Of a stretch of DNA of 39,181 bases, positions 21,895 through 31,352 are shown one piece after another (positions within the stretch are counted from its first letter, which is position 1; every line of letters starts with the position of its first letter). A program made the translations under genes and the position numbers. Origin of the DNA: Rhodospirillales bacterium (GTDB taxonomy: Bacteria > Pseudomonadota > Alphaproteobacteria > Rhodospirillales > JASLQF01); NCBI GenBank assembly GCA_030744625.1, contig JASLQF010000007.1, positions 1 through 39,181 on the forward strand, given 5' to 3'. The notes beneath the pieces are model-generated. The model was given only the letters and a program-made list of their open reading frames with translations. It was not told the origin of the DNA and did not search any database.

Positions 21895-23880
21895 CTACAT
21901 ATCTTGCCGGCGGCGCGTCAGCGGATCGGCCGATTCCTCTTTAAGTCTAGCGACTGCCTCTTCAAGCGCAAGGACTTCTTGGGCCTTGCCTCCCAGGCGG
22001 CGCACGGCGACGGAGCCGTCGGCGGCCTCGCGGGCGCCGACGACGAGGAGGGCGGGCACCTTGGCGGCGCTGTGCTCGCGCACCTTGAAGTTGATCTTTT
22101 CGTTGCGCAGGTCGAGGACGCCGCGCAAGCCGGCGGCGGCGACGGCGCCGTGAACCCGGCGCGCGTAGTCGTCGGCGTCGTTGGTGATGGTGGCAACCAC
22201 CACCTGGGTCGGCGACAACCAGAGCGGCAGGCGCCCGGCGTGGTTTTCGATCAGGATGCCGAGGAAGCGCTCGCAGGAGCCCAGGATCGCCCGGTGCAGC
22301 ATGACCGGGCGGTGCTTGTGGCCATCGACGCCAACGTAAACGGCGTCGAGGCGCTCGGGCAGCACGAAATCGACCTGCAGCGCGCCGCTCTGCCCGTCGC
22401 GCCCGATGGCGTCGCGCAGCACGAAATCCAGCTTCGGGCCGTAGAAGGCGCCGTCGCCGGGATTGAGTTCGGTCTCCAGGCCGGTGGCGTTGGTGGCCTC
22501 CTGGAGCGCCGCCTCGGCGCGGTCCCAGGTGTCATCCGATCCGGCCCGCACGTTCGGCCGATCGGCGAATTTGACGATCACGTCCTCGAATCCGAAGTCC
22601 TTGTAGATGCTCAGGAGCAAGTCGCAGAAGGCCTGGCTTTCCGACGTGATCTGTTCTTCCGTGCAGAAGATGTGAGCGTCGTCCTGGACGAAGGCGCGCA
22701 CCCGCATCAGCCCATGCAGGGCGCCCGAGGGCTCGTAGCGGTGGCACGAGCCGAATTCGGCGAGGCGCAACGGCAGGTCCCGGTAACTCTTGGTGCCCTG
22801 CTTGTAGATTTGCACGTGGCAGGGACAGTTCATGGGCTTCAGCGCCAGCATGCGCTTTTGCGTCTCAGGCCCGTCTTCGCCGGCCTCGTATTCGCCGGCA
22901 CCCGACTTTTCATCGACCTCCGCCACGAACATGTGCTCGCGGAACTTCTCCCAGTGCCCCGAATCCTCCCACAGGCCGCGGTCGACCAGTTGCGGGGTGT
23001 TGACCTCGTCGTAGCCGGCGTCTCGCAGGCGGCCACGCATGTATTCCCGAACCGCGCGGTACAGCGTCCACCCCTTGGGGTGCCAGAAGACGGCGCCGGG
23101 GGCGGCGTCCTGCAGGTGGAAGAGGTCCATCTCGCGGCCCAGGCGCCGGTGGTCGCGGCGCTCCGCCTCCTCCAGCATGTGGAGGTGGGCCTTGAGGTCC
23201 TTCTCGGTGGCCCAGGCGGTGCCGTATATGCGTTGCAGCATCTCGTTCCGCGAATCGCCGCGCCAATAGGCGCCGGCCAGCTTCATCAGCTTGAAGGCCT
23301 TGCCCAGCTTGCCCGTGGACGGCAGGTGCGGGCCGCGGCAGAGGTCCACGAAGTCGCCCTGGCGGTAGACCGTGATGTCCTCGCCCTCGGGCAACTCGTC
23401 GATGATCTGAGTCTTGTAGTCCTCGCCCAGGCCCTTGAAGAACTCGATGGCCCGGGCCCGGTCCCACACTTCGCGCCCGATGGTCTCGTCGCGCGCCACG
23501 ATCTCGGCCATGCGCGCCTCGATGGTCTCCAGGTCCTCGGGCGTGAACGGGGTGGGGCGCGCGAAGTCGTAATAGAAACCGTTCTCGATGATCGGCCCGA
23601 TGGTCACCTGGGTCTCGGGGAAGAGTTCCTTGACCGCCTCGGCCATGACGTGGGCGGCGTCGTGGCGCAGGATCTCCAGCCCGTCGCCGTCCTTGGCGGT
23701 GACGATGGCGATGGGGGCGTCCCCTTCGATGACCCGCGACAGGTCGCGCAACTCGCCGTCGACGCGCGCCGCCAGCGCCGCCTTGGCCAGTCCGGGACCG
23801 ATGTCGGCGGCGACCTCGGCGGCGGTCACCGGTTTATCGTAGGTTCGGACGCTACCGTCGGGCAGTGTGAGGGCGACCAT
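21895..23880 (-). CDS. thrS: Threonine--tRNA ligase
   Basis: A 661-residue class II synthetase with all domains. The TGS domain is at the start ([23 protein letters not shown]). The N2 editing domain carries the [11 protein letters not shown] zinc/His motif near residue 80. The catalytic core has [11 protein letters not shown] (zinc-binding Cys), [24 protein letters not shown] (motif 2) and [16 protein letters not shown] (motif 3), and the anticodon-binding domain follows. I chose ATG 23880 rather than an upstream in-frame codon because it begins the TGS domain. A sigma70-type promoter lies 38 bp upstream. First gene of the minus-strand translation cluster. Confidence 0.98.
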   Translation of the reverse strand: MVALTLPDGSVRTYDKPVTAAEVAADIGPGLAKAALAARVDGELRDLSRVIEGDAPIAIVTAKDGDGLEILRHDAAHVMAEAVKELFPETQVTIGPIIENGFYYDFARPTPFTPEDLETIEARMAEIVARDETIGREVWDRARAIEFFKGLGEDYKTQIIDELPEGEDITVYRQGDFVDLCRGPHLPSTGKLGKAFKLMKLAGAYWRGDSRNEMLQRIYGTAWATEKDLKAHLHMLEEAERRDHRRLGREMDLFHLQDAAPGAVFWHPKGWTLYRAVREYMRGRLRDAGYDEVNTPQLVDRGLWEDSGHWEKFREHMFVAEVDEKSGAGEYEAGEDGPETQKRMLALKPMNCPCHVQIYKQGTKSYRDLPLRLAEFGSCHRYEPSGALHGLMRVRAFVQDDAHIFCTEEQITSESQAFCDLLLSIYKDFGFEDVIVKFADRPNVRAGSDDTWDRAEAALQEATNATGLETELNPGDGAFYGPKLDFVLRDAIGRDGQSGALQVDFVLPERLDAVYVGVDGHKHRPVMLHRAILGSCERFLGILIENHAGRLPLWLSPTQVVVATITNDADDYARRVHGAVAAAGLRGVLDLRNEKINFKVREHSAAKVPALLVVGAREAADGSVAVRRLGGKAQEVLALEEAVARLKEESADPLTRRRQDM

Positions 23881-23917
23881 TCGGCGGGCCTTCTCAAGGG
23901 CTTTGCAAGGGGGGCGA

Positions 23918-23945
23918 AATGTAGAGCGATTCGGCTCCCTGTCAA
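23918..23945 (-). promoter_or_regulatory. Sigma70-type promoter of the thrS cluster
   Basis: On the minus strand TTGACA (23945-23940, perfect consensus) is followed after 16 bp by TACATT (23923-23918, four of six). Transcription would start about 30 bp before the thrS ATG. Just upstream are 10-bp near-repeats (AGGAAGCTAA twice, plus strand 23961-23980) of unknown meaning. Confidence 0.65.
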
Positions 23946-23997
23946 GGCGCGCCGCCACAGGAAGCTAAAGGAAGCTAAAGGACGCCACAAGACGAGT

Positions 23998-24933
23998 TCA
24001 GCGCGGCTCGAGGGCCGCCTTCACCTCGTCCGGCGCCAGTTCGTCGAGCCGCCGGCGCCGGAGGATGGTGACGTCGGGGCCGCGCTGGGCGCACAGCGCC
24101 GGGTCGGAGTCGTGGGAATAGAGGACCACCGAGGGACATCCGGCCATGGCGATCAGGTGCATGGGCCCGGTGTCGTTGCCGACGGCGCAGGCGGCGCCCC
24201 GCGCCAGCGCCGCGATATCGAGCAGCCCCGTCAGCCCGGTCAGGTCGCGGGCGGCCGGGCAGCCGGCGCCAATCCCGGCCGCCACCGTGCGGTCACCGGC
24301 GGCGCCCAGCAGGACCGGCTCGATGCCCTCGGCGCCGAGCATTCCGGCCAGTGCCACGTAGCTGCCGGCCGGCCAGCGCTTGGCCGGGCGGTGCGGCGCG
24401 CCCCCCGCCACCAACAGTGCGTAGCGCGCCGCCAGTTGAAAGCGCCCGGTATCGGCCTCGACCCAGGACAGGTCGGGGCCCGGCACCTGGGCAATGCCGG
24501 CCATGCGCAATTGCTCTTCCTGGCGCTCCTGGGTGTGCATGAAGTCGCGGCGCGGGTTGGCGTGGGGATGGGAACAGCCCCGGGCTATCCCCGACCACTC
24601 AGGCGTCGGCCCGGGCCAGAACAGGCGGAAATAGAAGGCGCTGCGGTCCGAGGTCTGGAGGTCGTAGACCCGCTGGAAGCGGGCGCCGCGCAGGCGCCGG
24701 CGCAGGGACAGCCAGGCGCCCACCCGAAGGGCCGGCCGGCGGGCGTCGATCCACACCTCGTCGAACCAGCCGCCGGCCTCGGCGAAAGGGGCGTAGGGCG
24801 CCGTCGTCAGGAGCGTCACATGGGCATCGGCGTGGTGCCGGCGGATGGCCGCGAAGGGACCGATCGCCTGCGCGATATCGCCGAGCGCGCCGAGCTTGAT
24901 GACGAGGATACGGGACGCCGGCGGCTCGACCAT
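23998..24933 (-). CDS. Glycosyltransferase family 9 (heptosyltransferase-like)
   Basis: A 311-residue GT-B enzyme. The N-terminus RILVIKLGALGDIAQAIGPF and the C-terminal GNDTGPMHLIAMAGCPSVVL are signatures of ADP-heptose:LPS heptosyltransferases (WaaC/WaaF-like). It likely adds a sugar to the LPS core or another surface glycan on the cytoplasmic face of the inner membrane. Its ATG (24933) overlaps the stop codon of the upstream family 4 glycosyltransferase, so the two form a coupled pair. Acceptor and donor are not determinable from sequence. Confidence 0.9.
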   Translation of the reverse strand: MVEPPASRILVIKLGALGDIAQAIGPFAAIRRHHADAHVTLLTTAPYAPFAEAGGWFDEVWIDARRPALRVGAWLSLRRRLRGARFQRVYDLQTSDRSAFYFRLFWPGPTPEWSGIARGCSHPHANPRRDFMHTQERQEEQLRMAGIAQVPGPDLSWVEADTGRFQLAARYALLVAGGAPHRPAKRWPAGSYVALAGMLGAEGIEPVLLGAAGDRTVAAGIGAGCPAARDLTGLTGLLDIAALARGAACAVGNDTGPMHLIAMAGCPSVVLYSHDSDPALCAQRGPDVTILRRRRLDELAPDEVKAALEPR

Positions 24934-26135
24934 CAGGCCGGGGGCTCGATCGCCAGCACCTCGTTGTAGACGTCGAGGGTCTTGGCGCACATGGCGTCCT
25001 TGGTGAAGTTGCCGCGCACGTTGGCGAGGGATTTTTCCGCCAGCCGCGAGCGCTGCGCGGCCGAGAGGCCGAGCACGCGCTCGATGGCGGCGGCCAGGGC
25101 ATCGGTATCGCCGGGGGACGTCAGCCATCCGGTCTCGTCGGGGATGACGGTCTCGCGGGCACCGCCGTGGTCGGTGGCCACCACCGGGCGGCCCAGCGCC
25201 TGGGCCTCGGGGATGACCCGGCCGAAGGCCTCGGGGTCGGTGGAGGCCGAAACCACCACGTCGGCCATCATGTAGGCCGCCGGCATGTCCTTGCAGTGAT
25301 CGACGATGCGCACGACGTCGCTGAGGCCGTGGCGCTCGACGAGGGCCTCCAGTTCGCCGCGGTAGGCGGCGCGGTTCTGTTCGGAACCGACCAGCAGGGC
25401 GCGGATGTCGTGGCGGCCGAGCTTGGCGATGGCCTCGATGAAGACCGTCTGGCCCTTCCACCTGGTGAGGCGTCCGGGAAGCATGACCACCGGCATGCCG
25501 TCGGGCAGGCGCCACTGGTTGGCCAGCGCCACCACCCGCTCGGCACTGACGCGCGCCGGATCGAAACGCTCCAGGTCGACGCCCCGGTGGATGACGCGAA
25601 TGCGCGAGGCCGGCACCCCGTAAACGCGGCGCACGTGGCCGGCGATGAACGCGGAAATGGCGATCACCCGCTCGCCGCGGATCATTACCGAGTTATAGCG
25701 CCGCTTGACCCAGTTTCCGGTGGAATAGGTGCCGTGGAACGTGGTCACGAAGTGCCGGCCCGTGCGCCGCGCCGCGAAGTAGGAACTCCACGCCGGTGCC
25801 CGCGATCGCGCGTGCACGATGTCCACGTCCTCGGCGTCCATGAGATCGGCGAGGCGCTGGATGTTGGCGCGCATGACCAACGGGTTCTTGCTGGCCAGTG
25901 GCAGGGTGAAGTGTTGCGCCCCGACGCGCGTGAACTCATGGGTCATGGGGCCGCCGCTCGAGGCCACCAGGGAGCGCCCGCCAGCTCCGACGATGGCCTG
26001 GGCGATCTCCACGGTGCCGCGCTCGACGCCGCCGCCCGCCCCCAGCGCCGGCAGGACCTGCAGGACCGTGGGATGGCGCGCCTGGATGGCGGTCCGTTTC
26101 GCGCCGGGCGCGGGGGTGCTATTCTCCTGATCCAA
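24933..26135 (-). CDS. Glycosyltransferase family 4 (GT-B fold)
   Basis: A 400-residue enzyme. The N-terminal acceptor half has a GAGGGVERGTVEIAQAI loop, and the donor half starts near GVDLERFDP. The phosphate-binding stretch (PGRLTRWKGQ) and the EAFGRVIPEAQALGRPVVAT motif, with its two glutamates separated by seven residues, are diagnostic of retaining family 4 transferases. Probably adds a sugar to LPS or another surface polymer. First gene of a two-gene unit with the family 9 transferase. It is divergent from an alpha/beta hydrolase gene 33 bp away. Confidence 0.9.
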   Translation of the reverse strand: MDQENSTPAPGAKRTAIQARHPTVLQVLPALGAGGGVERGTVEIAQAIVGAGGRSLVASSGGPMTHEFTRVGAQHFTLPLASKNPLVMRANIQRLADLMDAEDVDIVHARSRAPAWSSYFAARRTGRHFVTTFHGTYSTGNWVKRRYNSVMIRGERVIAISAFIAGHVRRVYGVPASRIRVIHRGVDLERFDPARVSAERVVALANQWRLPDGMPVVMLPGRLTRWKGQTVFIEAIAKLGRHDIRALLVGSEQNRAAYRGELEALVERHGLSDVVRIVDHCKDMPAAYMMADVVVSASTDPEAFGRVIPEAQALGRPVVATDHGGARETVIPDETGWLTSPGDTDALAAAIERVLGLSAAQRSRLAEKSLANVRGNFTKDAMCAKTLDVYNEVLAIEPPA

Positions 26136-26168
26136 GTGCTTTTCCCTGAAACCGTTGCGGCCGATAAG

Positions 26169-26951
26169 ATGACCCCCGCCGATACCGCTCCCAGGATACT
26201 AACACGCGACGACGGTGCCACAATCGCCTACCACGTCACCCCCGGCAAGGCGCCCGGCGTGGTCTTCCTGACCGGCTTCATGTCGGACATGACGGGCGGC
26301 AAGGCGTTGGCGCTGGAAGCCTTCTGCCGCGCCCGCGGCCAGGCCTTCCTGCGTTTCGACTATACCGGCCACGGCGCTTCCTCGGGCGCCTTCGAGGACG
26401 GCACCATCGGGCGCTGGGCGGACGACACGCTGACGGCGCTGGACAAGCTCTGCGAGGGACCGCAGGTTCTGGTCGGCTCTTCCATGGGGGGCTGGATCAT
26501 GCTGCTGGCGGCGCTGTGGCGTCCCCGGCGGGTCGCCGGCCTCCTCGGAATCGCCACCGCCGCCGACTTCACCGTGGACCTGGTCCCGCGCGGCCTCACC
26601 GAGGAACAGAAGACGGCGCTGGAGCGCGACGGCGTCGTCTACGTGCCCAGCGACTACGGGCCGGAGCCGACGCCCCTCACCAAGAAGCTGCTCGAGGACG
26701 GCAGCAACCACCTGGTGCTGAGGGACGACATCGCCCTCGACGTCCCGGTGCGCCTCATCCACGGCATGAAGGACCCGGACGTGCCGTGGGAGACGGCGAT
26801 GCGCATCGCCGACAGGCTGCGTTCCCGCGACGTCGAGATCACCCTGGTCAAGGACGGCGACCACCGGCTTTCGGAACCCGCCGACCTGGAGCGCCTGTGC
26901 GCCACCCTGGATGCCCTGCTCGGACACATCGAGGACACGCCGCCATCGTGA
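26169..26951 (+). CDS. Alpha/beta hydrolase (ABHD10-like serine esterase)
   Basis: A 260-residue cytoplasmic hydrolase with the elbow GSSMGGW (Ser105), the acid in GMKDPDVPWE (near 200) and the His in DGDHRLSEP (near 234). The FDYTGHGASSG segment and small size resemble mitochondrial ABHD10 palmitoyl-protein thioesterase and its alphaproteobacterial relatives. It probably cleaves acyl or aryl esters, but the substrate is unknown. The open frame extends upstream through the divergent glycosyltransferase gene; ATG 26169 is the first sensible start. It converges on the epimerase-like gene. Confidence 0.85.
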   Translation: MTPADTAPRILTRDDGATIAYHVTPGKAPGVVFLTGFMSDMTGGKALALEAFCRARGQAFLRFDYTGHGASSGAFEDGTIGRWADDTLTALDKLCEGPQVLVGSSMGGWIMLLAALWRPRRVAGLLGIATAADFTVDLVPRGLTEEQKTALERDGVVYVPSDYGPEPTPLTKKLLEDGSNHLVLRDDIALDVPVRLIHGMKDPDVPWETAMRIADRLRSRDVEITLVKDGDHRLSEPADLERLCATLDALLGHIEDTPPS

Positions 26952-26966
26952 AGCCGCGTCGGCGCG

Positions 26967-27854
26967 TCATCCGCCCTCGGCCAGGATCGCCCCGAGGCCG
27001 GTTCGGTAGTCCGGGTAGCGGAGGCTGACGCCGAGCTCTTCCTTGATGCGGCGGTTGTCCACCCGGCGGTTGTCGTGCCAGAAGCTCAGGGCCATGGGCG
27101 ACATGTCCGCCGCCGCATCCTCGAAAGGCACCGAGGGCGGTGCCTCGACGCCGAGGAGCTCGCAGGCCAGCGTCACCACGTCCGCCGCCGGCGCCGGCTC
27201 ATCATCGCATACGTTGTAGACGGCCCCGGGATCGGGGTGGGCGATGGAGGCGCGGAGCACGGCCGAAATGTCGTCGACGTGGACGCGGGAGAAGGCGTGG
27301 CCGGGCCTGTCAATGCGCCGCGCCGTGCCGGCCCGCACCTGGTCGAGGGCGCTGCGCCCGGGACCGTAGATGCCGGCCAGCCGGAAGACATGGACGGGGA
27401 CGCCGTGGGACGGCCACAGGTCCCGCCAGGCGCTCTCGGCGTCGGCGCGTCGGCGCGCTCGCTCCGAGGTGGGCGCCAGGGGCGCCGTCTCGTCGACGCT
27501 GGCGCCGCCGGTGTCACCGTAGACGCCGGTGCTCGACAGATAGCCGACCCAGTGGAACCCCCCGGTCGTCGCCAAGCCGGCGCCGTAGGCGTCGAGAACC
27601 GGGTCGCCACCGCCATCGGGCGGTACCGAGCTCAGCACATGGGTGGCCGCGGCGAGGGCGGCCTCGGCGAACCCGAGACGATGATCGCGATCGAACATGA
27701 AGGCGTCGATGCCGTGGCGCGCCAGTTCGACCTGCTTCTCGGCGGTGCCGCAGGTGCCGCCCACCGTCCATCCCTCCGCCATCAAGGCACGCGCCAGCCG
27801 GTGGGCGCTGTACCCCAGGCCGAAGCAGAACAGGCGGTTGGCGGGCTCGGACAC
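26967..27854 (-). CDS. NAD(P)-binding epimerase/reductase-like protein (YeeZ type)
   Basis: A 295-residue Rossmann protein. The nucleotide-binding turn FGLGYSAHRLARAL is at the start. LSSTGVYGDTGGASVDE in the middle resembles extended short-chain dehydrogenases, and FRLAGIYGPGRSALD follows. The catalytic YxxxK pair of active epimerases is not evident (the position after VYGD carries no clear lysine), so catalysis is uncertain, as for Escherichia coli YeeZ. The GTG at 27854 is the best start, since the conserved fold begins a few residues later. The stop lies 15 bp from the convergent hydrolase gene. Confidence 0.8.
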   Translation of the reverse strand: MSEPANRLFCFGLGYSAHRLARALMAEGWTVGGTCGTAEKQVELARHGIDAFMFDRDHRLGFAEAALAAATHVLSSVPPDGGGDPVLDAYGAGLATTGGFHWVGYLSSTGVYGDTGGASVDETAPLAPTSERARRRADAESAWRDLWPSHGVPVHVFRLAGIYGPGRSALDQVRAGTARRIDRPGHAFSRVHVDDISAVLRASIAHPDPGAVYNVCDDEPAPAADVVTLACELLGVEAPPSVPFEDAAADMSPMALSFWHDNRRVDNRRIKEELGVSLRYPDYRTGLGAILAEGG

Positions 27855-27949
27855 GGGTCGATACCTAGTGTGCGTGCGATCGTTTTGATCTTGGGACGAT
27901 ATGACTCTATACCCAAACCTACCGGGGGGAGCGCATCGGGAACAAGGCC

Positions 27950-28711
27950 ATGATCCGACGTCTGGCGGCCTTCGCCGCATCCACCGTTCTCGCCACGGCG
28001 CTAGCGGCCGCTCCGGCGCCGGCCGCCGAGATCGACAACGCCGCCCAATACCGGGCCTGCATGGCCCTCGCCGCGCAAGACCCCGAGCAAGCCTTGGAGA
28101 AAGCCATGGCGTGGCGCGACTTGGGCGGCGGCGACGCCGCCAGACACTGCGTCGCCAAGGCGCTCATGGGCCTCGGGCAATATGACGAGGCGGCGCGGCG
28201 CTTCGAGGTGCTGGCCCAGGACATCAAGGCGGAGCCCGCCTTCAAGGCGCGAATCCTCGGGCACGCCGCCCAGGCGTGGCTCATGGGCGGCAGTCCCCAA
28301 CGCGCCCGGGGGGTGCTGGCGGCGGCGCTTCGATTGGAACCCGATGACGCGGACCTGCTGGTGGACCGGGCGGTGGTGCTGGGCACCCTGGGAAAATACC
28401 GGGACGCCATCGACGATCTCGACCGGGCCATCGCCGGCGCCCCGACGCGCGCCGAGGCCTTCGTCTTCCGGGCCGGGGCGCGGCGGCTTCTTGGCGACCT
28501 GGTGGGCGCCGAAGCCGACGTGAGGCGCGCCCTGACCCTCGACGCCAACCACCCCGACGGCCTCCTGGAGCGCGGCATCATCCGCCGCCTGCGCGGCGAC
28601 GACGTCGGCGCGCGGCGAGACTGGCTCAGGGTGCTTGACCTGGAGGCCAACGGTCCGATCGCCGACGCGGCGCGCGCCAACATCGAGAAAATGGACGTGA
28701 AGGCGCGCTGA
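27950..28711 (+). CDS. Exported tetratricopeptide-repeat protein
   Basis: A 253-residue protein with a Sec signal (about 1-26, ending APAAE) and at least four degenerate TPR units between residues 30 and 245. The clearest are LGQYDEAARRFEVLA, LGKYRDAIDDLDRAI and LLGDLVGAEADVRRAL. Likely a periplasmic scaffold for protein interactions; no enzyme motif is present. Its 95-bp upstream gap is shared with the divergent epimerase-like gene. Function cannot be narrowed from sequence. Confidence 0.85.
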   Translation: MIRRLAAFAASTVLATALAAAPAPAAEIDNAAQYRACMALAAQDPEQALEKAMAWRDLGGGDAARHCVAKALMGLGQYDEAARRFEVLAQDIKAEPAFKARILGHAAQAWLMGGSPQRARGVLAAALRLEPDDADLLVDRAVVLGTLGKYRDAIDDLDRAIAGAPTRAEAFVFRAGARRLLGDLVGAEADVRRALTLDANHPDGLLERGIIRRLRGDDVGARRDWLRVLDLEANGPIADAARANIEKMDVKAR

Positions 28712-28868
28712 CAGCGCCGATTTCATTGGCCAGGGGCGCTTTCCCACGGATTTCCAGATCATTGAATTGTGATCGAACGCGGCAAGAATGCGTTTCCGGA
28801 AATAAGTGGAATCGTTACAATCCCATGGCAAGCACGGATCGACGCCGCAGGTCGGGGAGGCCAGATCG

Positions 28869-30482
28869 ATGCCGCGGGAACCAGTACCGGACGAACCCCA
28901 AGATTCCAAGAACAGCGATTACGAAATTCAATTCGTTACGAGCCCGAAACGGGTTCGGGTCGAGTTCAACGGAACGTGGGTCGCCGATTCGTCGCGGGCC
29001 ATGGTCGTCCATGAGACACGCGTCCCACCCATGTATTACTTCCCTCAAGACGACGTCCGTATGGACTTCCTGGAAAAGACGGACCACCAAACCCACTGCC
29101 CGTTCAAGGGCAACGCCAGCTACTGGACGCTGACGGTAGGCGGCGAGGTCGAGGAAAACGCGGTCTGGGGTTACGAGGACCCGTACGCGGACGGAGAGGA
29201 GCTTCGCGGCTATTTGTCCTTCTACCAGGACAAGATGAGCGCCATCTATGAAGGCGACGAAGAAGTTCCGTTCCTCGACGAGAACGTCGAAAGCATGCAC
29301 GCCAACTCGGTGGCCGGATGGCTGCTGCGGGACGCCTGGAAGGCGGCGACGTTCGACCAACTGGTCGGCGAGTTTTGCGGGTTCCTGCACGACAACGGCT
29401 ACCCCATCTCGCGCATGACGGTCATCGTCCCCACCCTGCATCCGCAGATCTTCGCCACCGTGCTGGTGTGGCGCGAAGACGACCGCGATGTGATGGTCAT
29501 CCTGGAACCCCACGACATCCTGCAACAGCCCAAGTTCGCGGACAGCCCGTTCGCACCCATCATCCGCGGCGCCGGGGGCGTGCGGCGGCGCCTCGAGGGG
29601 GACGACCCCAAGCTCGATTTCCCCGTCGTGCGCGACCTTCACGAAGAAGGCGCCACCGATTACGTGGCCATGCCGTTCCGCTTCTCGGACGGCCAGATCA
29701 ACGTCATGTCCATGACCTCATTCGCCGAGGGCGGCTTTACCACCGCGCACCTCGGGCAACTGTACGAGGTGATGCCCATGCTGGGCCGTCTTTTCGAGGT
29801 CCACGCCCAGCGGCGAACGGCGATCAGCCTGCTCGAGACCTATCTCGGCCGGCACACCGGAAAGCAGGTTCTGGACGGCCATGTCAAGCACGGCGACGGC
29901 GAGCACATCCATGCCATCATCTGGTTCTGCGACTTCCGCGATTCGACGGCGCTCTCCGAAAGCATGGATCAGGAAACCTACCTCCTGCATCTCAACCGGT
30001 TCTTCCATTGCATGGCGGGCGCCGTCATCGAAAACGGCGGAGAGGTGCTGCGCTTCATCGGCGACGCGGTGCTGGCCATCTTTCCCATCGCCGAATCGGC
30101 GGGCGATGCCTGGGAAAGCGCCACGGGGACGCCGGAAGCCTGCCGCCGCGCCATCAAGGCGGCGCAACTGGCCGACCAGCGCATCGTGACCACCAACGAA
30201 AGCCACCCCGAGCTGCCGCCCCTCAAGTACGGCATCGGCCTTCACCTGGGGGACGTGACCTACGGCAACATCGGAATCCCGGAACGGCTCGAGTTCACGG
30301 TCATCGGCTCGGCCGCCAACGAGGCGGCGCGCATCGAGAGCATGACCAAGGAACTGCAAAAGACGGTGCTGATTTCGTCGACCTTCGCCGACAACTACCC
30401 CGGCAAGGTGGTCTCGGCGGGACACCATGCGCTGAAGGGACTGGAAGGCGAGCACGAACTTTTCACCTTGCCCGACGAGTAA
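28869..30482 (+). CDS. DUF427-adenylate/guanylate cyclase fusion
   Basis: A 537-residue cytoplasmic protein in three parts. Residues about 26-105 form a DUF427 domain (KRVRVEFNGTWVADSSRAM, then YYFPQDDVRMDFL and SYWTLTVGG). Residues about 145-310 are the sensor-like region seen before many rhizobial cyclases (GWLLRDAW, LHPQIFATVLVWRED). Residues about 330-530 are a class III nucleotidyl cyclase domain. Its metal aspartates are D355 (FCDFRDST) and D399 (FIGDAVLAIFP), and the GLHLGDVTYGNIG and FTVIGSAANEAARIE motifs are present, so it should be active, probably making cAMP. I chose ATG 28869 because GGGGAGG precedes it by eight bases; an ATG at 28806 lacks one. The fusion may let the DUF427 part sense a ligand. 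Confidence 0.88.
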   Translation: MPREPVPDEPQDSKNSDYEIQFVTSPKRVRVEFNGTWVADSSRAMVVHETRVPPMYYFPQDDVRMDFLEKTDHQTHCPFKGNASYWTLTVGGEVEENAVWGYEDPYADGEELRGYLSFYQDKMSAIYEGDEEVPFLDENVESMHANSVAGWLLRDAWKAATFDQLVGEFCGFLHDNGYPISRMTVIVPTLHPQIFATVLVWREDDRDVMVILEPHDILQQPKFADSPFAPIIRGAGGVRRRLEGDDPKLDFPVVRDLHEEGATDYVAMPFRFSDGQINVMSMTSFAEGGFTTAHLGQLYEVMPMLGRLFEVHAQRRTAISLLETYLGRHTGKQVLDGHVKHGDGEHIHAIIWFCDFRDSTALSESMDQETYLLHLNRFFHCMAGAVIENGGEVLRFIGDAVLAIFPIAESAGDAWESATGTPEACRRAIKAAQLADQRIVTTNESHPELPPLKYGIGLHLGDVTYGNIGIPERLEFTVIGSAANEAARIESMTKELQKTVLISSTFADNYPGKVVSAGHHALKGLEGEHELFTLPDE

Positions 30483-30495
30483 CGGACCGGCCGAA

Positions 30496-30519
30496 GCCCC
30501 CCGGGGGGCGCCGCCTTTT
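30496..30519 (+). terminator. Possible terminator between convergent genes
   Basis: GCCCC-CCGG-GGGGC (30496-30509) is followed within a few bases by TTTT (30516-30519). It lies 14 bp after the cyclase stop and could end its transcript; the T-run is short. Confidence 0.4.
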
Positions 30520-31187
30520 CAGAAATCCAGGTCGTCGTAGTGCTTGGGCGGCGCCATGCCGGGAATGCGGTCGGCCAGGATGGCGCGGAAGCTGGGCCGC
30601 GACTTCATGCGCGCGTACCAGTCCTTGGCCTCGGCGTGCCCGTCCCACGGCACGTCGCCCAGGTAGTCCACCACCGAGAGGTGGGCGGCGGCGGCGATGT
30701 CGGCCAGCGACATTTCGTCGCCGCCCAGCCATTTGCGGCGCTCCACCAGATAGGCGATGTAATCGAGGTGATGGCGGATGTTCTTGAGGCCGGCGCGGAT
30801 GGCCCCGGAAGCGGGCTCGCCGAGGCCGAGGAAGCGCTTCATGACCTTCTCGCCGACCAGGTTTTCGGTGACCTCGCCATCGAACTTTCGGTCGAACCAG
30901 GCGACCAGGCGCCGCACCTCGGCGCGCTCCACGGGATGGCGCCCGATGAGCCCCGGCTCCGGGTGCACTTCGTCCAGGAACTCGCAGATGGCGGCGCTGC
31001 CGGCCAGCACCGCGCCGTCGGGCTCGACCAGGACCGGAACGTCGCCGGCCGGGTTGAGGGCGAGGAAACGCTTGTTGCGCTCCCACACCTTCTCGACGCG
31101 GGGCGCGAACTCGATGTCCTTTTCGGCGAGGACGACACGGACCTTGCGGCAGTGCGGCGACAACCAGAGGTGATAAAGAGTGCGCAT
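30519..31187 (-). CDS. Glutathione S-transferase family protein
   Basis: A 222-residue cytoplasmic protein with a thioredoxin-like N-terminal domain (LYHLWLSPHCRKVRVVLAEK; cis-Pro in GDVPVLVEPDG; the glutathione-binding AGSAAICEFLDE). A helical C-terminal domain follows, with the N-capping motif region SLADIAAAAHLSVV. The Ser/Cys near SPHC could serve thiol chemistry. Length is normal. The ATG at 31187 is preferred; a GTG three codons earlier is possible. Substrate unknown; such proteins often detoxify electrophiles. Confidence 0.9.
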   Translation of the reverse strand: MRTLYHLWLSPHCRKVRVVLAEKDIEFAPRVEKVWERNKRFLALNPAGDVPVLVEPDGAVLAGSAAICEFLDEVHPEPGLIGRHPVERAEVRRLVAWFDRKFDGEVTENLVGEKVMKRFLGLGEPASGAIRAGLKNIRHHLDYIAYLVERRKWLGGDEMSLADIAAAAHLSVVDYLGDVPWDGHAEAKDWYARMKSRPSFRAILADRIPGMAPPKHYDDLDF

Positions 31188-31257
31188 TGCCTGCACGTTA
31201 CACTCGAAACGACGCCGGCGAAACCACGAAGGCTCGCGGGGCCATCCCCATCACAAG

Positions 31258-31316
31258 AAATTTATATATATTTATTAGACGGCTACGCCACAAATGTGAA
31301 AGGATCAAAAATGTTT
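31258..31316 (+). promoter_or_regulatory. AT-rich upstream region of the YHS-msrPQ group
   Basis: A 59-bp stretch rich in A and T (TTTATATATATTTATTAG) stands out in otherwise GC-rich sequence. It lies 37-95 bp before the YHS gene. It probably contains the promoter of the group, but I see no good -35 hexamer, so exact elements are not assigned. Confidence 0.4.
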
Positions 31317-31352
31317 TAGGGGCCCGGCGCCCGACAGGACGAGGTAGCCACG

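Noticed and set aside
21811..24969. A plus-strand open frame of about 1,050 codons opposite thrS and the glycosyltransferase gene
   Set aside because: It is the mirror of strongly GC-biased codons on the minus strand; its translation has no family motif, while the opposite strand encodes complete, recognisable proteins.
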